Of a stretch of 64,000 bases of DNA, positions 14,320-23,580 are shown one piece after another (the stretch's first letter is position 1; each line of letters begins with the position of its first letter). Under the pieces are notes generated by a model. The model ran no database searches, was not told where the DNA came from, and was given only the letters and a program-made list of their open reading frames with translations. Source of the stretch: Oscillospiraceae bacterium (GTDB taxonomy: Bacteria; Bacillota; Clostridia; Oscillospirales; Ruminococcaceae); contig JAAVYW010000027.1 of the NCBI GenBank assembly GCA_022791315.1, positions 1-64,000 of the forward strand, in the 5' to 3' direction. The position numbers were made by a program, and so were the translations under genes.

Positions 14320-16185
14320 ATGGTTGAGTATCGCTTGTTGGGAAACATCAATTCCCCGGCAGATGTAAAGGCACTGCCCTTTGAAGAGCTGGATGCCCTG
14401 TGTGCCGAGATACGCACGGAGCTGATTCGGGTGGTTTCAAAAAATGGCGGGCATCTGGCCTCGAATTTGGGGACAGTGGAGTTGACGGTGGCGCTGCACC
14501 GGGTCTTTGACTCCCCCAATGACCAGATTGTGTGGGATGTGGGGCACCAGAGCTACACCCACAAGCTGCTTACCGGAAGGCGGGAGCAGTTTTCCACCAT
14601 CCGGCTGGAGGGGGGGCTCTCGGGATTCCCCAAAAGCCGGGAGAGCGAGCACGACGCCTTTATTGCCGGGCATAGCAGTACCTCCATTTCGGCTGCGGCG
14701 GGGCTGGCTAAGGCCAAGCAGCTGAACGGAGACCCCCATCGGGTAATTGCCATTGCAGGGGATGGCGCCCTCACCGGCGGCATGATTTATGAGGGGCTCA
14801 ACAACGCCGGGCGCGCCTGTAAAAACCTGATTGTGATTTTGAATGACAACAAGATGTCGATTTCCCACAATGTGGGGGCGCTGGCCCGGTATCTCACGCT
14901 GATTCGCTCAAAACCCCGCTATTTTAAGCTGAAAGACGACACCATGGCCCTCCTTTCCAAGCTGCCGCTGGTGGGAAATCCCCTGAAAAAAGCGGCCTAC
15001 TGGCTCAAGCGCAAGCTAAAAGCCGCCATTTATAGCAGTAATCTCTTTGAGGATTTGGGATTTGACTACTTGGGGCCCATTGACGGGCACGATTTAACCA
15101 GTCTGTGCGATGTGCTCTCCCGGGCAGCCACGCTGCAAAAGCCGGCTTTTATCCATGTGCGCACGGTAAAGGGCAAGGGTTATCCCTATGCGGAACTGGA
15201 CCCCGCCGCTTTTCACGGGACCCCACAGTTTGACGTAGCTACGGGCAACCCGGAGGTGGAGGACGGTGACAGCTTTTCCCAGGCCTTTGGAGAGGAGCTC
15301 TGCCGCATGGCCCAGGAGGACAGCCATATCTGCGCCGTGACAGCTGCCATGAAATACGGCACAGGCCTGCAGATGTTCGCCGCTTCCTATCGCGACCGCT
15401 TTTTTGATGTGGGTATCGCCGAGGAGCACGCTGTCACTTTCTGCGCCGGGCTCTCTGCGGGGGGGTACCGGCCGGTATTTGCGGTGTATTCCAGCTTCTT
15501 GCAGCGGGCCTATGACCAGCTGCTCCACGATGTGTCCATTGAAAACAACCGTATTGTGCTGTGTATCGACCGGGCCGGCGTGGTGGGCGCAGACGGGGAG
15601 ACCCACCAGGGCCTCTATGACGTGTCTTTCCTCACCTCAATTCCCGGAATCCATATTCTCGCCCCCTCTACCTTTGCCGAGCTACGGGCCTGCCTGCGCT
15701 ACGGGGTCTACGACTGTCCCCGCACCTGTGCAGTGCGCTATCCCAAGGGAGGGGAGCCGGAACGGGCGCTCACCTACACCCAGTATGATGCCACCCAATT
15801 TGGGCTGCTCTCTCAGAGGGCTGATACGCTGTTTATCTCCTATGGCCGGGCAGCAGACGCCTTTGTCCCGCTACAGGAGGCGCTGGGAAAGCAGGCGGAT
15901 TTCCTCAAGCTGGTGCGGCTCTATCCCTTTCCAGAGGGATTGGTGCAGCGGCTGCTCCACTACCGGCGGATTGTCTTTGTGGAGGAGAGTGCCCAAAACG
16001 GCAGCATTGGCGAACACCTGCTGCGGGAGCTGAACGGCCTGGGGTATCGGGGAGCGTTTTTCCACCGGGCACTGGGGAATGAGTTCCTCCCCCAGTCCTC
16101 TGTGAAAACCATATTCCAGGAATACGGGCTGGACGCGGCGTCTCTGCTGCGGGACTGGGAAGGGGATGTTTTCCATGCGGATTGA
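14320..16185 (+). CDS. dxs: 1-deoxy-D-xylulose-5-phosphate synthase
   Basis: A 621-residue thiamine diphosphate enzyme that joins pyruvate and glyceraldehyde 3-phosphate, the first step of the MEP isoprenoid pathway. Marks include GHQSYTHKLLTGRR, the TPP-binding GDGALTGGMIYEGLNNAG with NDNKMSIS, DVGIAEEHAVTFCAGL in the transketolase-like pyrimidine domain, DRAGVVGADGETHQG, and the C-terminal transketolase domain (EESAQNGSIGEHLL). GAGG lies about 10 bases before the ATG. The last codons overlap tlyA. Confidence 0.97.
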   Translation: MVEYRLLGNINSPADVKALPFEELDALCAEIRTELIRVVSKNGGHLASNLGTVELTVALHRVFDSPNDQIVWDVGHQSYTHKLLTGRREQFSTIRLEGGLSGFPKSRESEHDAFIAGHSSTSISAAAGLAKAKQLNGDPHRVIAIAGDGALTGGMIYEGLNNAGRACKNLIVILNDNKMSISHNVGALARYLTLIRSKPRYFKLKDDTMALLSKLPLVGNPLKKAAYWLKRKLKAAIYSSNLFEDLGFDYLGPIDGHDLTSLCDVLSRAATLQKPAFIHVRTVKGKGYPYAELDPAAFHGTPQFDVATGNPEVEDGDSFSQAFGEELCRMAQEDSHICAVTAAMKYGTGLQMFAASYRDRFFDVGIAEEHAVTFCAGLSAGGYRPVFAVYSSFLQRAYDQLLHDVSIENNRIVLCIDRAGVVGADGETHQGLYDVSFLTSIPGIHILAPSTFAELRACLRYGVYDCPRTCAVRYPKGGEPERALTYTQYDATQFGLLSQRADTLFISYGRAADAFVPLQEALGKQADFLKLVRLYPFPEGLVQRLLHYRRIVFVEESAQNGSIGEHLLRELNGLGYRGAFFHRALGNEFLPQSSVKTIFQEYGLDAASLLRDWEGDVFHAD

Positions 16186-16972
16186 CCGGCTGTTGGTACA
16201 ACAGGGGCTGTGCCCGGGACGGGATAGGGCAAAGGAGCTTATCCGCAGCGGTGCGGTGGCGGTGGACGGAAAAACCGTGGAAAAGGCCAGCCAAGAGGTC
16301 CCACCCGAAAGCCAAATTGTGGTGGAGCAGGCACTGCTGCGATATGTGAGCCGGGGTGGGCTCAAGTTGGAAAGGGCGCTGGAGGCCTTTCCCATTGTGT
16401 TAGAAGGCAAATCCTGCATAGACATCGGCGCTTCTACGGGCGGCTTTACCGACTGTATGCTGCAAAACGGGGCTGCCAGGGTGGTGGCAGTAGATGTGGG
16501 ACAGGGGCAGCTGGCCCAGTCCCTACAGGATGACCCGCGGGTGCTGAACTTGGAAAACACCAATATCCGCACACTTTCCCCGGATTCCTTTCCCCAGGGC
16601 TTTGCCTTTGCCAGCGTAGACGTGTCCTTCCTCTCGCTGGTTCATGTGTTCCCGGTGCTCTCAGGGTTGTTGGAGCCCGACGGGGAGGCAGTGTGCCTGG
16701 TGAAGCCCCAGTTTGAGGCGGGCCGGGCGGCAGTGGGCAAGGGCGGGGTGGTGAAGGGGGAGAAGACCCATAGTAGGGTATTGCGGGCCGTGTTGGAAAA
16801 CGCGGGTTCCCAGGGCTTTTTCCCGGCGGGGCTCACCTTTTCCCCTGTGAAAGGGCCAAACGGAAATATCGAATACCTGTTGTTTTTGCAGCGAACCCCT
16901 GCGCTTTTGTCCCCAATAGGCGCAGTGGAGGGGACTGTACGGGAAGCGCATCAGGTGTTGGGGAAGCGATGA
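16175..16972 (+). CDS. tlyA: TlyA family rRNA (cytidine-2'-O)-methyltransferase
   Basis: A 265-residue protein with an N-terminal S4 RNA-binding domain (RIDRLLVQQGLCPGRDRAKELIRSG..., VSRGGLKLERAL) and an FtsJ-type Rossmann methyltransferase domain (CIDIGASTGGFTDCML, VAVDVGQGQL, ASVDVSFLSL, LVKPQFEAGR). TlyA homologs 2'-O-methylate rRNA; earlier literature called them hemolysins. I start at ATG 16175 because GAAGGGG lies 9 bases before it; ATG 16166 lies right at that site. It overlaps dxs by 11 bases and the next frame by ATGA. Confidence 0.93.
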   Translation: MRIDRLLVQQGLCPGRDRAKELIRSGAVAVDGKTVEKASQEVPPESQIVVEQALLRYVSRGGLKLERALEAFPIVLEGKSCIDIGASTGGFTDCMLQNGAARVVAVDVGQGQLAQSLQDDPRVLNLENTNIRTLSPDSFPQGFAFASVDVSFLSLVHVFPVLSGLLEPDGEAVCLVKPQFEAGRAAVGKGGVVKGEKTHSRVLRAVLENAGSQGFFPAGLTFSPVKGPNGNIEYLLFLQRTPALLSPIGAVEGTVREAHQVLGKR

Positions 16973-16992
16973 GGCGGGAAAGGAAGAATGGC

Positions 16993-17850
16993 ATGGATAT
17001 TTTTCTGGTGCCCAATTTGGACAAGGCGGGGACGCTGGCCTGTGTGGAGGAGGTCTCCTCCCGCTTGGCGGCGATGGGCTATTGCTGCTGGCTGCAGGAG
17101 GGGTTCCGCTCCCAGTTTGGGACATTGCCAGTGCATTTTGATAGCCCAGAGCAGATTTTAGCCCGCTGCAGCCTGGTGGTGACAATTGGAGGGGACGGCA
17201 CCATTCTCCATACTGCCAAGAGCGCTGCCCTCCAGGATAAGCCGGTGCTGGGCATTAACACCGGGCGGCTGGGGTTCCTGGCTACGCTGGAAATGCAGCA
17301 GCTCTCCCAGCTGGCCCTATTGAAAACCGGGGAATACCAGGTGGAAGAGCGGATGCTGCTGGAGGTGAAAAGGGAAACGCCGCAGGGCGTTGATTCCCGC
17401 CTCGCCCTCAACGACGCGGTGCTCTCCAAGGGGGCTTCCCGGATTCTGGATTTTGACCTCTATTGCCAGGAACATTTGGTGGCCCGCTATACGGCGGATG
17501 GGGTGATTATCGCCACCCCCACCGGTTCCACCGCCTACTCCCTCTCGGCGGGCGGGCCCATTGTCTCACCCCAGACAGAGGCGATGGTAATGACGCCGCT
17601 GTGCCCCCACTCCCTGATGGCCCGCACCATGGTCTTTGGCGGGGGGGAGACGTTGACACTGCGGATGAACCCCTGCAATAAGGGAGAGGCGCACCTGGAA
17701 ATCGACGGGGAGACCAGTATCCCGGTTGGGCAGGATGACCGGATTTCCATCGGGAAAGCAGCGGCCAAGGTGAAGCTGGTGAACATCGGCAACAGGCCGT
17801 TTTATGAGATTGTCAATCAAAAAATCATGAAAAGGGACCAAATACTATGA
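16993..17850 (+). CDS. nadK: NAD kinase
   Basis: A 285-residue NAD(+)/NADH kinase. It has the diacylglycerol kinase-like fold with TIGGDGTILHTAKSA, INTGRLGFLA, LNDAVLSKGA and the glycine-rich TPTGSTAYSLSAGGPIV block. It makes NADP. The start at ATG 16993 has GGGAAAGGAAG upstream; an ATG at 16969 overlapping the tlyA stop is the alternative and adds eight residues. It overlaps argR by 4 bases. Confidence 0.96.
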   Translation: MDIFLVPNLDKAGTLACVEEVSSRLAAMGYCCWLQEGFRSQFGTLPVHFDSPEQILARCSLVVTIGGDGTILHTAKSAALQDKPVLGINTGRLGFLATLEMQQLSQLALLKTGEYQVEERMLLEVKRETPQGVDSRLALNDAVLSKGASRILDFDLYCQEHLVARYTADGVIIATPTGSTAYSLSAGGPIVSPQTEAMVMTPLCPHSLMARTMVFGGGETLTLRMNPCNKGEAHLEIDGETSIPVGQDDRISIGKAAAKVKLVNIGNRPFYEIVNQKIMKRDQIL

Positions 17851-18299
17851 AAAAGAGGCGACATGAAAAAATATTGGAGCTCATCGACCGCTTTGAGATT
17901 GAGACCCAGGACGAACTGTTGGGTTACCTGCGGGAAGAGGGCTTTGCCGTAACGCAGGCCACGGTCTCCCGGGACATCAAGGAGCTGCGGCTTATCAAGC
18001 TGCTCTCTCCCGGCGGGAAATACCGCTATGCCCATTCGGTGGAGAAGGCGGCAGATACTATTTCCTTCCGGTTTGGCGCAATTTTCAGGGAATCCGTGAT
18101 TTCTGTGGACTGGGCTGGCAACTTTGTGGTTATCAAGTGCTATACCGGCATGGCAAACGCCGCCTGCGCCGCCCTGGACGCCATGGAAAACCAGGAAATT
18201 GTGGGCACCATAGCGGGAGATGATACCATTTTCGTGTTGCTGCGGGGGGAAAAAGAGGCGCAGGAGCTGTGCCAGCGGCTGAGGACGCAGGGGGATTAA
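17847..18299 (+). CDS. argR: Arginine repressor ArgR
   Basis: A 150-residue protein with an N-terminal winged helix (RHEKILELIDRFEIETQDELLGYLREEGFAVTQATVSRDIKELRLIK) and a C-terminal oligomerisation and arginine-binding domain (GNFVVIKCYTGMANAACAALD, IVGTIAGDDTIFVLLR). ArgR/AhrC controls arginine synthesis and breakdown. In Bacillota argR commonly sits between nadK or tlyA and recN, as here. Length is standard. Confidence 0.96.
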   Translation: MKKRRHEKILELIDRFEIETQDELLGYLREEGFAVTQATVSRDIKELRLIKLLSPGGKYRYAHSVEKAADTISFRFGAIFRESVISVDWAGNFVVIKCYTGMANAACAALDAMENQEIVGTIAGDDTIFVLLRGEKEAQELCQRLRTQGD

Positions 18300-18320
18300 A
18301 CCGGCAGGGAGGTGCGGGAG

Positions 18321-20048
18321 ATGCTTTCCGAATTGTATATTGAGAATGTGGCGGTGATTGAGAAGGCGGCGGTGTCCTTTTCCCACGGCATGACCGTGCT
18401 CACTGGCGAGACCGGCGCAGGGAAATCCATCCTCATTGACGCCATCAATGCCGTGCTGGGCGGGCGCACCTCCAAGGACTTGGTGCGCAGCGGCGCAGAG
18501 GAGTGCCGTGTCTCCGCCCTCTTTGGGGAGCTGACGCCGGAAATCCAGGCACTTTTGGAGGAGATGGGCTTTGCCCCCACAGAGGACGGCACGCTGATTC
18601 TCAGCCGGAAACTCTCTGCCTCCGGGAAAAACCTCTGCCGTATCAACGGGCAGCCCGCTTCCGTCACCATGCTGCGGCAGCTGGGGGGGGCGCTGGTGAA
18701 TATTCACGGGCAGCACGACAGCCAGGCCCTTTTAAACGAGGAACAGCACATTACCTTTCTCGACCATTTTGGCGAATTGACCCCGATGCTGGAGGAATAC
18801 CGCCTGCTCCACCGGGATTTGGTGGAGCTGCGCCACCGCCTGCGGGACACCATGATTGACGAGATGGAAAAGACCCGGAAAATTGACCTGCTGGAATATC
18901 AAATCGCGGAGATTGAGTCGGCCCGCCTGAATCCAGGGGAGGAGGAGGAGCTGACGGAGCGCCGGGATTTGATTCGCAATTCCGCCCATATCCTTCAGGA
19001 GATGAAGACGGCCCTAGGGGCCCTGGAGGGTGAGGAAGACGAGGGGATTGAGGGGGCCTATGGGATGCTCTCCCTGGCCTCTCAGGCGCTCGTGTTTGCC
19101 AGCGGGCGCTATCCCAGCCTGGCCGCCCTCTCCGACCGGGTGACAGAGCTGATGTACGCCACCGAGAGCAGTGCGGAGGAGCTGCGGCTTCAGGTGGAAT
19201 CTATGGATTTTGACCCGGAGGAGCTGGACCAGGCGGAGGACAGGCTGGAACTGATTCACAACTTGGAACGGAAGTATGGGCAGACGATAGAGGAAATGCT
19301 GGATTTCCTGGAACGGGCCAAGGAGGAACTTTCTGGGATTACTGCCAATGATGAGCTGCGGATGCGGCTCCAAGAGGAATATGAGGCCAAGAAAGCCTTG
19401 GCCTTTGAAAAGGCCCAGACGCTCTCGGACGCCCGGAAGGAGACAGCACGCCGCTTTGAGGCGGAAATCCAGGGGCAGCTGGCCTTTTTGGATATGCCCC
19501 ATGTCCGCTTTGTCACCGATGTCCAGAAGACCAAGCTCACCGTCAACGGCATCGACGCTATCCGTTTCCTCATCTCCACTAACCCGGGGGAGGAACCAAA
19601 GCCGGTCTCCAAAATCGCATCGGGCGGCGAGCTCTCCCGGATTATCCTGGCTATCAAAAATGTGCTCTCCAGCCGGGACAGCGTGGACACCATGATTTTT
19701 GACGAGGTGGACACCGGGGTCAGCGGCAGCGCAGCGCAAAAAATCGGCCAGAAGCTCAAGGAGCTTGCAGGTGGCAAGCAGGTGTTCAGCATCACCCATC
19801 TGGCCCAGGTTGCCGCCATGGCAGACCATCATCTGCTCATCACCAAGGAGGTGGAGAACGGCAGGACCTACACCCACGTGCAGGAACTGGTGCAGGAGCA
19901 GCGGGCCGAAGAGCTGGCCCGTATGATTTCTGGCCCCAATGTCACCGCGCTGATGCTGGAAAACGCCAGGGAAATGCTGGCCAGGGGGGAAACTGTGGGC
20001 AAAAGGGCTGAAAAGACATCTGGCTATAAGGCCCCTAAACAAAACTGA
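18321..20048 (+). CDS. recN: DNA repair protein RecN
   Basis: A 575-residue SMC-like protein with an N-terminal Walker A (GETGAGKSILIDAI, about residues 29-42), a long coiled-coil middle, and C-terminal KIASGGELSRIILAIK signature with MIFDEVDTGVSG Walker B and SITHLAQVAA. RecN acts early in double-strand break repair. ATG 18321 has AGGGAGGTG six bases upstream. The gene ends the forward run; a new promoter follows eleven bases after the stop. Confidence 0.97.
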   Translation: MLSELYIENVAVIEKAAVSFSHGMTVLTGETGAGKSILIDAINAVLGGRTSKDLVRSGAEECRVSALFGELTPEIQALLEEMGFAPTEDGTLILSRKLSASGKNLCRINGQPASVTMLRQLGGALVNIHGQHDSQALLNEEQHITFLDHFGELTPMLEEYRLLHRDLVELRHRLRDTMIDEMEKTRKIDLLEYQIAEIESARLNPGEEEELTERRDLIRNSAHILQEMKTALGALEGEEDEGIEGAYGMLSLASQALVFASGRYPSLAALSDRVTELMYATESSAEELRLQVESMDFDPEELDQAEDRLELIHNLERKYGQTIEEMLDFLERAKEELSGITANDELRMRLQEEYEAKKALAFEKAQTLSDARKETARRFEAEIQGQLAFLDMPHVRFVTDVQKTKLTVNGIDAIRFLISTNPGEEPKPVSKIASGGELSRIILAIKNVLSSRDSVDTMIFDEVDTGVSGSAAQKIGQKLKELAGGKQVFSITHLAQVAAMADHHLLITKEVENGRTYTHVQELVQEQRAEELARMISGPNVTALMLENAREMLARGETVGKRAEKTSGYKAPKQN

Positions 20049-20058
20049 AAAATTTTTC

Positions 20059-20087
20059 TTGACAAACGGGGGAAAATATATTACAAT
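20059..20087 (+). promoter_or_regulatory. Vegetative promoter of tyrS
   Basis: TTGACA (20059-20064), 17 bases, TACAAT (20082-20087). Transcription should start near 20094, at the front of the T-box. Confidence 0.8.
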
Positions 20088-20093
20088 CGGGTC

Positions 20094-20380
20094 ACAATCA
20101 CTGGAAACGGCTGTGAGAAGAACGAGTAGGGCAGGACGGCGCGGCGCAGAGAGCTCTTGGTTGGTGAAAAGGAGAGCGCGTCCCTGTTTGAATACCTCTT
20201 TGAGCCATCGGCGGAACGTCTTTTTAGATTAGTAGGCTAGGTCGGGAACGCCCGTTATCGCGTGCGAGTATGAATGTACTCAGTGAGGCTTTCCCCGCGA
20301 GGGGAGGGCGATGTAGAGGTGGTACCGCATAGCGTAGACTTATGCCCTCTGTTTCCCTTTGGGGAGGCAGGGGGATTTTT
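20094..20380 (+). promoter_or_regulatory. T-box riboswitch, tyrosine-specific
   Basis: The leader carries the apical Stem I motif GGTTGGTGAAAAGG (20160-20173 region), a specifier loop with GAATACC in which TAC (20193-20195) is the tyrosine codon, and the antiterminator T-box sequence AGGTGGTACCGC (20317-20328). A terminator follows: 20345-20357 pairs with 20362-20374 through Watson-Crick and G-U pairs around TTTG, then TTTTT. Uncharged tRNA-Tyr should bind and let transcription pass into tyrS. Confidence 0.93.
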
Positions 20381-20417
20381 GTTTGCAGTGTTTGACGATA
20401 GGAAAGGATGAAACACA

Positions 20418-21638
20418 ATGAAAATCTCAGAGGAACTCAAGCGCAGAGGGCTCATTGCCCAGATGACAGACGAAGAGGGCATCAGCGACCTGATTGACCA
20501 GGGCAAGGCCACCTTCTACATCGGCTTTGACTGTACTGCCGACAGCCTGACAGCCGGGCACTTTATGGCGCTTACCCTGATGAAGCGCCTGCAAATGGCT
20601 GGCAACCGGCCCATTGCCCTGATTGGCGGCGGCACTACCATGATTGGCGACCCCTCTGGCCGCACCGATATGCGAAAAATGCTCACCAGAGCGGACATTG
20701 ACCACAATGCCGAGTGTTTCAAGCGGCAGATGAGTAAGTTTATCGACTTCTCCGAGGGCAAGGCGCTGATGGTGAACAACGCCGACTGGCTGCTGGATTT
20801 AAACTATGTGGAGCTGCTGCGGGAAGTGGGCGCGTGCTTTTCCGTCAATAACATGCTGCGGGCCGAGTGCTACAAGCAACGGATGGAAAAGGGGCTCTCC
20901 TTTCTGGAATTTAACTACATGATTATGCAGTCCTACGATTTCTATCATCTGTTCCAGCACTACAACTGCAACATGCAGTTTGGCGGGGACGACCAGTGGA
21001 GCAATATGCTGGGGGGAACCGAGCTCATCCGCCGCAAGCTGGGGAAAGACGCCCAGGCCATGACGATTACCCTGCTCACCGATTCCCAGGGCAACAAAAT
21101 GGGCAAAACCGCCGGCAACGCCGTATGGCTAGACCCGGAAAAGACCTCGCCCTATGAATTCTACCAGTACTGGCGCAATGTGGGGGATGCTGACGTGCTC
21201 AAGTGCATCCGGATGCTCACCTTCCTACCCTTGGAACAGATTGAGGAGATGGACAGCTGGCAGGGCAGCGAGCTGAACAAAGCTAAGGAAATCCTGGCCT
21301 TTGAGCTGACGAAGATGGTGCACAGCGAGGAGGAGGCCGCCAAGGCCCAGGAGGCTGCCAAGGCACTCTTTTCCACCGGCGGCGATTTGAGCAACATGCC
21401 CACCACTCAGCTGGCAGAAGAGGACTTTGCCGACAACGGCATTGATGTGCTCTCCCTGCTGATGCGCTGCGGGTTGGCGGCCTCTAAGGGGGAGGGGAGA
21501 CGGCTGGTGCAGCAGGGCGGTGTGATGGTGAACGAGCAAAAGGTTTCCGATGCTGCCGCCCGGTTTACCAAGGAACAGGCCAAAGAGGGGCTGATGATGA
21601 AAAAGGGCAAAAAGGTCTTCCACCGGGCTGTTCTGTAA
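20418..21638 (+). CDS. tyrS: Tyrosyl-tRNA synthetase
   Basis: A 406-residue class I aminoacyl-tRNA synthetase. The HIGH-equivalent is in FDCTADSLTAGHFMAL, the tyrosine pocket has NYMIMQSYDFYHL and QFGGDDQWSNMLGG, the KMSKS-equivalent is NKMGKTAGN, and a C-terminal S4 domain follows (GEGRRLVQQGGVMVNEQKV). It charges tRNA-Tyr and is controlled by the T-box in its leader. AAAGGAT lies 12 to 15 bases upstream of the ATG. Confidence 0.97.
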   Translation: MKISEELKRRGLIAQMTDEEGISDLIDQGKATFYIGFDCTADSLTAGHFMALTLMKRLQMAGNRPIALIGGGTTMIGDPSGRTDMRKMLTRADIDHNAECFKRQMSKFIDFSEGKALMVNNADWLLDLNYVELLREVGACFSVNNMLRAECYKQRMEKGLSFLEFNYMIMQSYDFYHLFQHYNCNMQFGGDDQWSNMLGGTELIRRKLGKDAQAMTITLLTDSQGNKMGKTAGNAVWLDPEKTSPYEFYQYWRNVGDADVLKCIRMLTFLPLEQIEEMDSWQGSELNKAKEILAFELTKMVHSEEEAAKAQEAAKALFSTGGDLSNMPTTQLAEEDFADNGIDVLSLLMRCGLAASKGEGRRLVQQGGVMVNEQKVSDAAARFTKEQAKEGLMMKKGKKVFHRAVL

Positions 21639-21734
21639 ACCACATTCCTCTTTTGGAACTCCCTTTTCTTCTTGTAATTGTGCACAGGGAATTGCGGTTC
21701 CTTTGTGAATTTTCATGAACCTGCCCAGGAAAGA

Positions 21735-21763
21735 TTGACTTGTCTTGCGCTCTATTGTAAAAT
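21735..21763 (+). promoter_or_regulatory. Vegetative promoter of the oxidoreductase gene
   Basis: TTGACT (21735-21740), 17 bases, TAAAAT (21758-21763). I see no terminator between tyrS and this promoter. Confidence 0.65.
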
Positions 21764-21825
21764 ATATCCAATGATACTGGTTTTCCCAGGCTTTTAAAAT
21801 TGGAAAGAAAAAGGGGAGTTCTGCA

Positions 21826-22989
21826 ATGAGCAAGGATTTAAATGTTGGCCTGATTGGCTATAAATTCATGGGCAAGGCCCACAGCAACGGTTATCGGAAG
21901 GTAAACATGTTTTTTGACCCCGGTGCCCAGGTACACATGAAAGCCATCTGTGGCCGGGACGAGGAGTGGGTGAAGAAATCCGCCGATACCTTTGGCTGGG
22001 AGGGATATGAGACCTCTTGGGAGAAGATGGTGGCCCGCCCGGATTTGGACATCATCGACATCACCACGCCCAGCAATTTCCACAAGCAGATTGCCATCGA
22101 GGCAGCCAAAAACGGCAAGCATATCTTCTGCGAAAAGCCTTTGGCGATTAACTTGCAGGACGCCAGGGAGATGCTTCAGGCGGCAGAGCAAAACGGCGTA
22201 AAGCATCAAATTGGCTTTAACTACCGGTTTGTCCCGGCCATCCAGCTGATTAAAAAGATGATTGACCAGGGCAAGCTGGGTAAAATCTACCATTTCCGCG
22301 GCTTCTTCCTCCAGGACTTCGTCTTAGACCCCAGTTTCCCATTGGTGTGGCGGCTGGATAAATCCGTGGCGGGTTCCGGTTCCCTGGGCGATTTGGGCGC
22401 CCATGTGATTGACTGTGCCCGGTATCTGGTGGGTGAATTTGACGAGGTTATCGGCATGAGCGAGACCTTTGTGAAAGAGCGTCCCATTGTGGAGAAGATG
22501 GAGGGCCTCAGCGCCCAGGCCAAAGCGGATTCCGCCATGGGGAAAGTGACCGTGGACGACGCCACCTTGCTGTTGGCCCGGTTTAAAAATGGCGCATTGG
22601 GTTCCATTGAGGCCACCCGTTTTGCCGGAGGGCACAAAAACGACATGTATTTTGAAATCAATGGCAGCAAGGGCAGCGTGAAATTCTACTTTGAGCGCAT
22701 GAACGAGCTGCACTACCTGAATAATGAGGACGAAGCGGGCCTGCAGGGTTATCGCCTCATCCAGGTCTCCGAGGATATCCATCCCTATATGGACGCCTGG
22801 TGGCCTGCCGGGCATGTGATTGGCTATGAGCACACCTTTGTCCATCAGTTCTATGAGTTCATCAAGGCCATTGTGAACGATACGCCCACCACACCCAACT
22901 TTACAGACGGCGTGGCCTGCTGCCAGATTTTGGAGGCTGTGGAGAAATCCATCGAAGAACGCCGCTGGATTCAGGTGGATAGCCTGTAA
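21826..22989 (+). CDS. Gfo/Idh/MocA family oxidoreductase
   Basis: A 387-residue NAD(P)-dependent dehydrogenase. The N-terminal Rossmann domain starts NVGLIGYKFMGKAHSNGY (a variant GxxGxxG) and has TPSNFHKQIAIEAAKNGKHIFCEKPLAIN with the family's EKP motif; the C-terminal alpha/beta domain includes GDLGAHVIDCARYLVGE. Members oxidise or epimerise sugars, inositols and related compounds; the substrate cannot be inferred, and no sugar transport or catabolic genes adjoin. GGGGAG lies 8 bases before the ATG. The gene is monocistronic with its own promoter and terminator. Confidence 0.9.
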   Translation: MSKDLNVGLIGYKFMGKAHSNGYRKVNMFFDPGAQVHMKAICGRDEEWVKKSADTFGWEGYETSWEKMVARPDLDIIDITTPSNFHKQIAIEAAKNGKHIFCEKPLAINLQDAREMLQAAEQNGVKHQIGFNYRFVPAIQLIKKMIDQGKLGKIYHFRGFFLQDFVLDPSFPLVWRLDKSVAGSGSLGDLGAHVIDCARYLVGEFDEVIGMSETFVKERPIVEKMEGLSAQAKADSAMGKVTVDDATLLLARFKNGALGSIEATRFAGGHKNDMYFEINGSKGSVKFYFERMNELHYLNNEDEAGLQGYRLIQVSEDIHPYMDAWWPAGHVIGYEHTFVHQFYEFIKAIVNDTPTTPNFTDGVACCQILEAVEKSIEERRWIQVDSL

Positions 22990-23002
22990 TTTTAGTGATT
23001 AC

Positions 23003-23039
23003 AAATACCCCTGGCAGAGTTATTCTGCCAGGGGTATTT
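23003..23039. terminator. Bidirectional terminator between convergent genes
   Basis: A perfect 16-bp stem (AAATACCCCTGGCAGA at 23003-23018, TCTGCCAGGGGTATTT at 23024-23039) with loop GTTAT. It ends the oxidoreductase gene on one strand and encodes the last residues of the acetyltransferase on the other. Confidence 0.85.
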
Positions 23040-23580
23040 CTGTTGCCAGTGATTCCTGCCATTCATAAAAATAATATAACTCGGGTTGCTCATCGTTAAT
23101 GTCCTGATACATCCGTTCACCTGTCTTTTGGAAACCGGCCTTTTCCACAGTTTTCCAAGAGGCGGGGTTTTCTTTCCGGACTGTGGCGATGAGAGAGGGG
23201 AGGGGATAGCGCTTGGAAAAATAGGCCCCATAGGCCTTGGCCGCTTCGGCGGCATACCCCAGGCCGCGATAGGCCGTACCTACAAAATAGGTGATACCCA
23301 CCTTTTGTAAATCCTCATAATAGGAGCAGCCCACAGAGCCCACAACAGTTTGCCCGTCTTTTTCCACGAGGGCATAGGCTAAGTAGTCCTGCGTGGGGTT
23401 GTCCTGGGCGGTGAGTGCTCTGGCCTCGGTTAGCCAGTCTGCTATCCAGCTTTTGCAATCCCTGTCAAACCCGATTTCTGCCAAACTGCCGTCGGTGGCC
23501 ATTTGGGCAAAGATGGTTTCGTCGCCAGGTTCCAGCTCCCGGATGATAAGGCGTTCTGTCTCTAATCTCATTTTAATCAT
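23020..23580 (-). CDS. GNAT family N-acetyltransferase (RimJ/RimL-like)
   Basis: A 186-residue acetyltransferase starting MIKMRLETERLIIRELEPGDETIF, with the acetyl-CoA loop near VGTAYRGLGYAAEAAKAYGAYF and the ENPASWKTVEKAGFQKTGER motif of the RimJ/L type. The acceptor is unknown. The start codon overlaps the preceding stop (ATGA) and has AGGAGG four bases upstream of the first ATG; a second ATG three codons in is possible. Its C-terminal codons lie in the terminator stem. Confidence 0.88.
   Translation of the reverse strand: MIKMRLETERLIIRELEPGDETIFAQMATDGSLAEIGFDRDCKSWIADWLTEARALTAQDNPTQDYLAYALVEKDGQTVVGSVGCSYYEDLQKVGITYFVGTAYRGLGYAAEAAKAYGAYFSKRYPLPSLIATVRKENPASWKTVEKAGFQKTGERMYQDINDEQPELYYFYEWQESLATEIPLAE

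Noticed and set aside
19014..20042. A 342-codon frame antisense to recN
   Set aside because: Shadow of recN, which has every expected motif.
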